Assembly (NCBI GenBank): GCA_963573315.1
Contig: OY752141.1
Span: 3,472,001-3,536,000, forward strand
Source of the DNA: Entomortierella parvispora
Taxonomy: Eukaryota; Mortierellomycota; Mortierellomycetes; Mortierellales; Mortierellaceae
Direction: 5' to 3'
DNA: 64,000 nucleotides
The position numbers were made by a program, and so were the translations under genes. Shown here piece after piece: positions 56,060 to 64,000 of the stretch (its first letter is position 1; the number at the start of each line of letters is the position of its first letter). Under the pieces are notes generated by a model, which did not search any database, had not been told where the DNA came from, and worked only from the letters and a program-made list of their open reading frames with translations.

Positions 56060-57413
56060 ATGAGCGGCCCCAGAAAGTACGGCATTGACAGAGGTAAAAC
56101 ACGAACCAACGCGCCATGGGGCTACCATCGAGCCCCCTTGAACATTCTCAAAGTCGAATCTCATTCATCTGCCGGGCCATCTCTCATCCCTTCTTCCAAC
56201 TAATGCAAATGCTCCTTCAACAAAAACCTCTTTCCTCTTTTAGAAATTGCTGCCAAGCTCGCAGCAAAGTACGACGTTGGACGGGAGGTCCAGGTACTGA
56301 GAGGCTTTTGGGATGGCCTTGGATGCCGTGTCGTGCAAAACTCTCCAACTTTTCACAGAAACTGACCCCCTGTGACATCAACTTATTCTTCTTAGGCCCG
56401 TGAATGGATCGAATCCGTGGTGGGAGAGCCTTTCCCCTCGCCCGAGTTCCAGCCCTCGTTGAAGGATGGAGTCATTCTGTGCAAGTAAGGCCTCTTTTGT
56501 GAAACGATAGTACGGAGCTTTTATCTTTTTTGATTTGCAATTGAAGAGTCCCCCTCACCAATTGAGACTTGATGCCACTCCTTTTCTTCATTTGAATTAG
56601 GTTGATGAACGTCTTGATTCCTGGATTCGTCAAGATCAAGGCCTCGAAGATGCCCTTTGTCCAGGTAAAGAAATCTCTTCCTACAACACACCCTGCTCTC
56701 TTCTTCCTTTCTTGACACTCCGATTTAGGAAAAGAAAAGAACAAAAACGCGCGTTATTATTACCCGCAAAGTAGAAAAATGATCAATTGGTACCAAATTA
56801 GACCCATGAGCACTGTGGTTCTGTTTTAATTAACCTACAATTCACGATATCTTTTTATATATAGATGGAGAACATTGCAAAGTTCTTGCAGGGATGTGAA
56901 AAGCTTGGATGCCCCAAGCATGATCTTTTCCAAACCATTGATCTCTATGAAAACAAGAACCCCGGTCAGGTCGTGGATGCTATCTTCTCGCTCTCTCGCC
57001 ATGCCGCCAAGGCAGGCTGCGATATTCCTGTATGACTTTGCTCTACTCAATGTCGCAATCAGCTGTGCCCCTTATTGTCTTTGGTTGATGAGCATCTTTT
57101 TAATTATTATTCGCATTTTTTTGTCGCATCGTAGATCTTGGGACCCAAGTTGGCTGAGAAACACGTAAGTTGATTGATGGGAAATGTATGGGATAATCAT
57201 GACTCCGTATTCGATTGTCGAGGTAACTAATAGTGTTTTCGTGCTATCACATTTTAGGAGGTCGAGTTCTCCGAGGAGGTCCTTAACGCAGGAAAGCATA
57301 TTATCAACACGTTCCAATATGGGTACAATGGCGGAGCAAATCAATCGGGTGTCAGAAATGGCCGCCGTGACATTGGTGGTGTTGACCCAGGAAGAGCAGC
57401 TGTTGATATTTGA
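56060..57413 (+). CDS. SCP1: Transgelin/calponin-type actin-bundling protein
   Basis: Seven exons (56060-56093, 56244-56293, 56396-56484, 56601-56664, 56865-57029, 57135-57164, 57258-57413) give 195 residues, close to the 200 of yeast Scp1 and fission yeast Stg1. One calponin-homology domain fills residues 20-135: AREWIESVV, then PFPSPEFQPSLKDGVILCKL, MPFVQMENIAKFLQGCEKLG and DLFQTIDLYENKNPGQVVDA are all hallmarks of the type 3 CH domain of SM22 proteins. The C-terminal GANQSGVRNGRRDIGG is a single calponin-like repeat, which binds F-actin. In fungi these proteins cross-link actin in cortical patches and rings. All splice joints are canonical. Exon 6 has only 30 nt (ten codons). Confidence 0.95.
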
Positions 57414-57555
57414 AGTTCTCGCGTGGCGTTGAGCTGTAGTGATAGTTTTCCCCTCCTGCGGCGACTCCAAAAAAAAAGAAGTCGCCTCCGTTTTTCTAAA
57501 ATACGATAATACCCTGTACCAAGACCGCAGAAAAAATAGTAATAGAGATAAAGAC

Positions 57556-59186
57556 TCACACACCTTTATTCTTCCTGGTCTTTTTGTTTAATCCAGGCGG
57601 CACCTCAGCACCTTCCACCATCCCAATTCGATCAAATTCGTTCACGACAGCTAAGTCTCGGAGACCAGCTGTTGCTCGTAATTGATGTGACTCTGGACTC
57701 TTTGAGATAGAGATAGCGAGATTTGAAGATGACGAGTTTCGTTCTTCTTTAGATGCCATTGCCTTCGCTTGGTCTTCTGCTACTTGGATATCGAGGACTG
57801 GCACTTCATCTAATAGCTGTCGCCATAGCCGCCTGTAGAGTCGTGGAGTCATGATGTTGGACTTTGCAGGCTTACCGCCAATACTTGGGTGGAATCTCCC
57901 AGTTTCGAATCGTTTGGCCTTCTGTTCCTGACCGTTCTTGTTCCATGCACGAATAGTCTGCAGAATACGTTCTTCCCATTTCATGAATGCCGTTGACAAG
58001 CTGTCCTCGGTCATTGAAACGCGGTTAGGAGCCAGTGCGAACCTACCCACATGAGGCAATACTGCGGTAGTGTCCTGACTGCCACTGTTCATAAGAGAGC
58101 TAGGGTGATTCAATCCTATGCGCGATTTCCATTCCATCTCTTGTCGGATCTGTGCTTGCAATGGGGGCTTTAACCTGTTGATCTGCTTTGAAAAGAAGCG
58201 CCAGCGTAGATTTGCCTCTCGCTTTCCATGAAGGGGTTTAGAAAGAGGTTCCGGTAATGTTGGTTCTATTGATTTTCCGGTGGTATTCCTGATCAGAGCT
58301 GCGACAGGCTCAGAGTATATGGGCGGGATCGTCCTTTGCTTTTGGTAAAAGAGAGGCTTTGGTTGTTGAATTGATTCAGTGAGGATTCTCGCTAGCTGTT
58401 CTGTCGACAGGTGGTCGCTCTGGAGTATAGATGATGTCGACGATAAAGACGATGATGACACTTGTCCGGCGGCTGCTGTCGTATTGGTCGGTACATGGGA
58501 TCCCATTCCTGACAGTGAAGTGGCCAGACGGGCAGGCGAAGAAGTTCGAACGCGAGCAGAGTCAACAAGTGGCTGCATTAGACGACGGCGCTCAACGCCT
58601 TGGAGACCATAGGCGGATCTTAGGACGCGTTGGACAGCCTTAATGTCCATCTGGTTGGCACGCTCAAGCAAACGAAGAGCCTTTGGGGACAGAGAAAGAG
58701 GGAAGAGAAGGAAAGAAGGAGGAGCAGCAGCATTGTTAGATAGACCAGCAAAAAGTCACCAGTTGGAAAACTCCGGAAGCAAGTTGGTGGCGTGCATACC
58801 CTGCGGGCATCGGCCATGTTCTTTTGAACACGAACGGCGCTGCGTTGGCTCTTGTTCTTGGCAAAGGTTTCATGGGCCCTGGACCTGGCCCATTGGCTGG
58901 TAATTCACGGATAAAGGTGGTCCATGCAGAGAGGTTCATGCAGGCAGTAAGAATCGGTTAGATTGGTGATTATGGTCATGGTGTTCCTTGGAGGCAGGCA
59001 ATGCAGGCATGTAATGCACAACAAGCACATTTAGTCTGTTCATGAGCTAGGCTCTTTGGTGGTGTACCTTGCTCGTTCGTCGAAGAAGCGAGCACTCTCG
59101 CGAAGGATGTGTCGATAGAGGTAGAGGACCTGGGCGCTGTGGGAGAGGGCGGTGAATGTAGCCGGGACGGGAGCGACAGTTGGCAT
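57556..59186 (-). CDS. LYR-motif protein, probably mitochondrial
   Basis: Three exons (59186-59068, 58878-58800, 58680-57556) give 440 residues. The N-terminus holds the LYR tripeptide and its helix, QVLYLYRHILRESARFF (about 19-35). ARAHETFAKNKSQRS and ARRALRLLERANQMDIKAVQ complete the three-helix LYR bundle. LYR proteins act in the mitochondrial matrix in complex I assembly, Fe-S transfer or mitoribosome biogenesis, docking on acyl-ACP. The ~350-residue C-terminal region is basic with short conserved-looking parts (LRWRFFSKQINRLKPPL, PRLYRRLWRQLLDEVP). It resembles fungal LYR proteins with long extensions, but I cannot name the client. Both introns are in phase. The gene lies 142 bp from the convergent transgelin stop. 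Confidence 0.8.
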
Positions 59187-59655
59187 TGTGGAGATCAGAC
59201 AAGACGATCACGGGGCTGTTGAGAATAACTTGAGATACGCAAGGGGAGAGGCCTGGGAGGGCGCAGGCAGGGCAGAGGACAGGAAGACCGAAGACAGGAG
59301 AGGGACAGACAGGACAAGGGGGGAGGCCAACAGACTCGGCTGAATTCTTTGTCGAGAGAGTGTGAAGGAGAAGTGTGAAAAAGAGTTGAACACAACACGG
59401 GCACTGGCAAATCAGGGGCTGCTCGGGCTTTCCGCTCCTGTCGTCCTCTTGACCGCGGCCAAGGTTTTTCTTCGCTTCTGATGATTGCTGTTTTGCGTCT
59501 TTTGCCTTAGAGACTCCTTCCTCCCTCCTCCTCCTTCCTGTAGTCGCAGACTTCCGTCCTTCCTTCCTTCCTACCTTCCTACCTTCCCACCTTCCCACCC
59601 TTCCTACCTCTTTCTCTGTCATCGCACGCCGCCGCATTCTCTTCTTAATTCAGAC
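59187..59655. promoter_or_regulatory. Divergent promoter, LYR protein / sphingoid-base kinase
   Basis: 469 bp, including a (CCTT)n/ACCTTCC repeat at about 59558-59610 just before the kinase start. No gene seen. Confidence 0.65.
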
Positions 59656-60886
59656 ATGGCATCGTTTCCTTTTCTCCTCCAAGCCCAATCGGGTAGCCAC
59701 CAGGTCCAACTCTCCTACAATGGTCAACACCTCGAGTTTGACCAGCCAGAACATGAAGGTACCGGTACTGACCTCATCCGGCTGTTTTGTTGCATTCGTC
59801 TCTCCAACCTCAACTAATTTTTTATCTTTATCGCTTGTAGAGAGCGGCAAGCAATCCGGGTGCTTGCCCTGTGGCCCCGCCGCCACCACGGGTATGTAGG
59901 CGTACTATCAGAGTCAATCGAGACATCCCTCACACTGTCCCCTTCCTCTTCCTCTTCCTTGCTGGCCTTCCTCCCACGCGCAATTGTTGTCGCTCTGTCT
60001 GGTGGAACATTGAACGCTCAGGATTGTGAAAAACAAAATGGACACCAGATTGCTCACTCTTCCGGCTCTCAGAGCATGTGCAACCATATGTGCTCAAGCT
60101 CTCACTAAATGAATGATCAACAATCAACAACTCAATGGACTACCTTTTTTTTTTGTTTTGCAGGTCGTTCGATTAGAACTGTCGAGATCTTGAACGTCAC
60201 CTTCGAGGCAGAACACACCCTGGTGGTGGCAGCCTGTTGGGAAAAGCATGGACCCAAGAAAGAATCTGAGCTCGAGTTCTTCAAGTTCCAAGTCAAGGAC
60301 ACCGAGCTGGCGAAGCAATGGCAATCCAATGTCCTCAGCCATGTCTACAAAGGTAAAAATAACTCTTTGTTTCGACATCGGAATTTGTGTTTACTTTCAT
60401 TCTGCGATCCGATCTAATCCATAGCAATCTGCCTTTGTTCTCCCCCTATCAACTTTTGTTCGGATGGTTCAATATGGTTCATGAAATAGACGTAAAGCAA
60501 GGACGACACTACAAAGTTCTGGTGAATCCATTCGGAGGTCAGGGACACGCTCAAAGAATCTGGCAGCACACTGCAGAGCCCCTTTTCAAGGCCTCCGGAA
60601 GTACCTATGACTTGACTTGTAAGCATCCCAGACGATCATCGGATTTGTTTCATTTGGATGATCCCTCAACTTAGCCCATCCTTCTCTCTTTCATATCCTG
60701 AATAGTGACCACTCACCGTTACCACGCTAAAGAGATTGCAAAGGAACTTGACATTCGAAAGTATGACGCTGTCTGCTCTATCAGTGGTGATGGAGTTCTT
60801 CATGAGGTGATTAACGGATTCATGGAGCGCCCTGATGCCGTCCTCGCTCACAAGCTCCCTTTGGGTGCAATTCCTGGAGGTAATTG

Positions 60887-60922
<36 letters not shown>

Positions 60923-61951
60923 GGAGTGCCATGCTTCCATATGTATGATCGCTCGCTCTATACTAACGTGCTGAACGCGTCACCCCTCCCTCTTTGTTGC
61001 TACTAGGTTCCGGTAACGCGTTGTCGTACTCATTGTTGGGTGAAGACCATGGAAGCCACTCCTCCAATGCTGTCCTCGCGATTTTGAAGGGACGGGCTAT
61101 GCCTGTGGATCTTTGCTCCGTCACCCAGGCAAAGACCAGGACGTTCTCTTTTGTTCTTCAGTCGTTTGGACTCATTGCTGATGTGGATTTGGGATCGGAG
61201 CATCTTCGCTGGATGGGAGGGGCTCGATTCACCGTCTCAGCACTGGGCAAAGTCTTGTCCCAATCGACCGCGGGATGTGAATTGGCCTATCTCCCTGTGG
61301 AGTCTGACGTTCAAAAGATTCATTCCCAATACAATGCTCAAAGGACACAGCCTGTGGTCTGGGCTGACCAAACCCACGATGAAATGGATGAGAATCACAA
61401 AACAATCGTTGACGTCTATGGAGGTGTCCAGACGCCATTGAACGTTTCTGATGGTTGGGTGGTGGAGAAGGGAGAGTTTGCTACCGTTGTTGGTGCCAAG
61501 CTTCCCTGGATCTCCAAGGGATCCGTAACTCACCCAGCTGCTCAGCCTAATGATGGCCTCATCGACTTGTTGATCTTCCCTTCCAACATGGGTCGTGTCG
61601 CCGGTCTTCAGGCGTTGGTTGCCTCCGAAAACGGCGAGCACATCCATAATGAAAAGGTAATCAAATTTCTTTCCCCTCATTCTCTTACAACGATTGATAG
61701 GAAATATTGGAACGTATGTTTGTCATTTCAGTCAATCCTGCTCACTCACAACGCTGCCATTCTTTTAATAATCCAAACAGGTCCGGTACCTCAAGGTCAA
61801 AGCTTTCCGTGTCACCCCCACTGCTTCGTCAGGCTATCTCTCCCTGGATGGAGAACATACCCCCTATGAACCCTACCAAGTCGAAGCCCATCGTGGCTTG
61901 ATCTCTGTGTTGAGTGTAGAGGGACGTTACGCTCGAAGCATGAGAGAGTAG
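59656..61951 (+). CDS. LCB4: Sphingosine / long-chain-base kinase
   Basis: Seven exons (59656-59758, 59841-59891, 60164-60352, 60490-60618, 60706-60879, 61007-61656, 61781-61951) give 488 residues. The enzyme phosphorylates the 1-OH of sphingoid bases with ATP. The DAGK-catalytic fold is seen in KVLVNPFGGQGHAQRIW (nucleotide-binding C1), CSISGDGVLHEVINGF with the SGDG catalytic segment (C2), LPLGAIPGGSGNALSYSL (C3), and a C-terminal PNDGLIDLLIF with the conserved DG. The N-terminal ~120 residues form a PH-like beta domain (VTFEAEHTLVV, FFKFQVKDTELAKQW) as in sphingosine kinases. No membrane segment is seen; such kinases are recruited to the plasma membrane or ER. Intron 5 contains a 32-A homopolymer. 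Phases close throughout. Confidence 0.93.
60887..60918 (+). repeat. Poly(A)32 inside intron 5 of the sphingoid-base kinase
   Basis: 32 consecutive A within a 127-nt intron, starting seven bases after the donor. No flanking element or target duplication, so it is a homopolymer rather than a retroposon tail. Confidence 0.9.
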
Positions 61952-63164
61952 ATAATCATAATAGTACATATATACCTTTATTCCGGCAATAATCCATAAT
62001 ATGTTGTGGAGTATATGAAGTGTGCCAGTAGATGCCCACGTGTGTGTGAGTGGAGGAGGTGCTTGTACTGTCGCTGCCACCTTCTCACAATCACCAGGGC
62101 GAAGGAATCGTCAGTTTGACGCGTCTTCGGAGTGTAGGGTTTGCAAAAAAATGAATGGAGCAATTCACAAACGCGTCGTTCTTTTCTGGGGACGGGGACC
62201 ATGATCTCACATAGCCAATTGATATCTACTATCCCCTCTTCCTCTTTGGTCTTTCCTCTACATATTTTGGAGCACTCTCTTTTCTAACCACCGACCGTTT
62301 CCCCTTGTTTATCAACTTTCTGTACTTCTTGTCAAGTAACTACCCACAAGTCTTCACACGATGTTTTATGTGGGTTAGTACTCGCGTATGTTTAACGCGT
62401 TATTACTGCAGAAACTGGCATGCATTAACCACGCGATGAGGTCCTCTCGCATCCAAAAAAAAAAGTCCAGAGGTCGACCGAGGGATCTATCCGCCGACCA
62501 GAAGGCGATTTTCCCTTTTGGATCTTTTATCTGTCGACCCTGCCATTGTCTAACCATCGACCGTCGACAGCCGACCCCTGTCTAAACCGGCGACTTTTCT
62601 TCTCCTGTCCGAAGACCAGACTATTTCTTAACAACTGAAATCTCCATAGCCGCCGATCTACCCTCATAATCGTATCTGCCGACTTCTCATTTCTTATTAG
62701 CGTCCTACAGTCGCGTTCTCTTTTAATACAATTTTAGTTCTTCATGGCACATTCTCTCAACCACCCAAACCCTGACTCCGCCTCGCTTCCCTTCACCAGC
62801 TTCTGCCCTGCCCTGTAATTGGAAATGTCATTCCCCCTTGACTTGCTTGGTCGTGATTCTCGAGGACACTCGGTGGGTATAATTGTGAGGACTGGCCGGC
62901 ATATAAGAAAAAGAGAAGTCGGCGGTTTAGAGAGGGTCGGCTGTCAACGGTCCATGGCAAGAGAATGGCAGGGTCGATAGATAAGCGATCCAAAAAGGAA
63001 AGTCGGGTCGGCCGAAAACTAACCACCGCGCAGATTCGGCCGTTAGATTAAGTCGAACCCGACAGTGTCAAGACGGGCAACCCAAAAAAGAAGAGAGTCC
63101 AAGAACGTCCAAGCGATGAACATTCTACAGTCTTGCTCAAGAAAAATCCAAAAAGATAAACCGA
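61952..63164. other. Intergenic region with inverted repeat
   Basis: 1213 bp between the kinase stop and tRNA-Arg. No protein gene. The centre is occupied by the inverted repeat described separately. Both arms and parts of the spacer are rich in CCGAC/TCGAC words. Confidence 0.6.
62513..62999. repeat. Imperfect ~95-bp inverted repeat with ~295-bp spacer
   Basis: Left arm about 62513-62610, right arm about 62904-62999 in opposite orientation; about 80 per cent identical by eye. Shared blocks include TCGACCCTGCCATT, TGACAGCCGACC/TCGACAGCCGACC and CTCTAAACCG/TCTAAACCG. The spacer has no reading frame of note. The size and shape fit a MITE-like non-autonomous DNA transposon relic or a long RNA hairpin. 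Confidence 0.75.
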
Positions 63165-63236
63165 TGATCTACGCAGGGGTCGAACCTGCAATCTCCTGAT
63201 TCGTAGTCAGACGCCTTTCCATTGGGCCAGCAGACC
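63165..63236 (-). tRNA. tRNA-Arg (anticodon ACG)
   Basis: 72 nt on the minus strand. The acceptor 5' strand GGTCTGC pairs with GTAGATC (two G-T pairs), with A as discriminator. Anticodon stem TCTGA/TCAGG encloses the loop CT-ACG-AA. T arm GCAGG-TTCGACC-CCTGC. No intron. ACG (read as ICG) serves the CGU/CGC/CGA arginine codons. The A box is slightly unusual (TGGCCCAATGGAAAGGCG), but the cloverleaf is complete. Confidence 0.9.
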
Positions 63237-63293
63237 ATGTTTTCTGATATATTTGAACTCTAATCTTAACCTCTATATTATCTTTCTGAAACA

Positions 63294-63306
63294 AATATAC
63301 CCTTAA
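63294..63306 (-). promoter_or_regulatory. TTAAGGGTATATT element upstream of tRNA-Arg
   Basis: Identical to 16705-16717 upstream of tRNA-Tyr and on the same strand relative to the tRNA; it ends 57 bp before the tRNA start. Confidence 0.55.
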
Positions 63307-63311
63307 TTAGA

Positions 63312-63338
63312 TCACATGACTTCATATGTGTCACATGA
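63312..63338. promoter_or_regulatory. Two TCACATGA sites upstream of tRNA-Arg
   Basis: Octamers at 63312-63319 and 63331-63338, 11 bp apart and in the same orientation (about one helical turn plus the site). Confidence 0.5.
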
Positions 63339-63551
63339 TTCTAACGAACTTTGGGCTTTGGCCTCCTCCTCTTTCTGCTCTTGTCCTTGTCTCTGAAAAA
63401 CGTGTGATGTTATTATTTAAAAGATGACTTGGATGCGATGCGATGAATATGTATATGCGAAAGGGTACTCTACAGTGAAAATGAAGAACGAAGGACGGAG
63501 ATAGGAGACCAGATGGGAGGTGGGGGTGGAAAAGTGCGCAAAAAAGAAAAT

Positions 63552-64000
63552 CTACAGGTGCTTCAGTTCAGCCTTGTTTCCATTGGAGGCCTCCTCCATC
63601 TCGGCCGCGATCTTGGCGGCTTGTCTGCTATCCGCCTTTCTGACACCCTCCTGGCGTTCTTCCTCCATGACCTCTGGCTTTTCCTCGGGCAAGAGCTGGT
63701 TCAAGAGGATGGCAATGATGGCACCAACACAGAACCCGGTCGAGAGAATGATATTGACAGAGTCCACCAGTCCCTCCACAATGCTTGAGGAACCGCTGTA
63801 AGTGAGGAAGTAAGTGAGCGCATTAGGGATCAAGGAGACACCGAGACCCAACGAGATGGCGGCAGAGACAATGAAGCGATCGCGACGTGTCCACTTTAAG
63901 AATGCGAGAATACGGATGCCCGAAGACGCTACGTTGGCAAACAAAAAAGTCGTCATGCCTCCAAGAACAGAGTCAGGGATCATAAGGAAGAGTGTCCCGA
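63552..64000 (-). CDS. NCS2 purine permease (UapA-like), C-terminal part only
   Basis: Minus-strand exon entering from the right edge and ending at a stop at 63552; about 149 residues visible. The segment VLGGMTTFLFANVASSGIRILAFL is the helix 10-11 region of NCS2 xanthine/uric-acid permeases, where GGMTTFLFA and the SGIRIL turn are highly conserved. A loop with charged residues (KWTRRDRF), two more hydrophobic helices (about SAAISLGLGVSLIPNALTYF and SVNIILSTGFCVGAIIAILL) and an acidic, Glu/Lys-rich cytoplasmic tail follow. Family members import xanthine, urate or related purines with protons at the plasma membrane. Substrate specificity cannot be judged because the NAT signature motif lies outside the window. 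Confidence 0.9.
   Translation of the reverse strand, partial: GTLFLMIPDSVLGGMTTFLFANVASSGIRILAFLKWTRRDRFIVSAAISLGLGVSLIPNALTYFLTYSGSSSIVEGLVDSVNIILSTGFCVGAIIAILLNQLLPEEKPEVMEEERQEGVRKADSRQAAKIAAEMEEASNGNKAELKHL

Larger units (their letters stand above)
63237..63551. promoter_or_regulatory. Upstream region of tRNA-Arg and 3' flank of permease gene
   Basis: It contains the 13-mer TTAAGGGTATATT (63294-63306, minus), TCACATGA at 63312-63319 and TCACATGA at 63331-63338. All lie within about 105 bp upstream of the tRNA. Confidence 0.55.

Noticed and set aside
60887-60918. Poly(A) run as a retroposon tail
   Set aside because: No element body or target-site duplication next to it.

Overview
The window is nuclear DNA from a filamentous fungus. 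Every long gene is split by short GT-AG introns (mostly 50-250 nt) and the gene content is fungal: ATG9, a Kip3-type kinesin, Set9, a UapA-like purine permease end, DUF3712 and MFS proteins. Poly-Q and poly-His coding, GA/CA microsatellites and close packing of genes on both strands suggest an early-diverging Mucoromycota genome. A Mortierella-like species fits best, partly because of a gene for GDP-L-fucose pyrophosphorylase, an enzyme rare in Dikarya. The species assignment is inference. All exon chains below were assembled by hand from splice sites and reading-frame continuity; every chain closes in frame.

Layout, left to right. 1-5.4 kb: a DUF3712 membrane protein (cut by the left edge) and an HSPA12-like Hsp70 with a poly-Q leader, both minus. 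5.4-10.1 kb: a PPP1R37-like leucine-rich PP1 regulator, divergent from the Hsp70. 10.5-15.8 kb: a type II membrane glycosyltransferase-like protein and an MFS antiporter, both minus. 16.8 kb: intron-containing tRNA-Tyr. 17.6-20.8 kb: kinesin-8 (minus). 21.7-24.3 kb: a small orphan protein with a duplicated motif, then cytosolic NADP-isocitrate dehydrogenase (plus). 24.4-28.5 kb: the H4K20 methyltransferase Set9 (minus). 30.0-34.0 kb: ATG9 (plus). 34.3-37.8 kb: a single-exon LRR protein with a Cys cluster (minus). 38.6-42.7 kb: NAA25 (NatB auxiliary subunit), convergent with CBP80 (42.9-46.4 kb). 46.7-47.9 kb: a SAM methyltransferase (minus), divergent from a very His-rich unknown protein (48.8-52.1 kb). 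52.1-54.5 kb: fucose-1-phosphate guanylyltransferase (minus), sharing a ~130-bp promoter with a stand-alone asparagine-synthase-type PP-loop protein carrying a zinc ribbon. 56.1-57.4 kb: transgelin/calponin. 57.6-59.2 kb: LYR-motif protein (minus). 59.7-62.0 kb: sphingoid-base kinase. 62.5-63.0 kb: a ~95-bp inverted repeat. 63.2 kb: tRNA-Arg(ACG). 63.6-64.0 kb: the C-terminus of an NCS2 purine permease, cut by the right edge.

The genes are mostly housekeeping and do not form one pathway. Loose themes are actin/microtubule cytoskeleton (transgelin, kinesin-8), lipid and membrane traffic (ATG9, sphingoid kinase, MFS), N-terminal acetylation, cap binding and chromatin. The less ordinary points are two GC-AG introns at invariant protein positions, an enrichment of TCACRTGA palindromes in intergenic DNA with a shared 13-mer upstream of both tRNA genes, the FPGT / PP-loop divergent pair, the 62.5-63.0 kb inverted repeat and the orphan duplicated-motif protein. 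I found no rRNA, CRISPR array or autonomous transposon.
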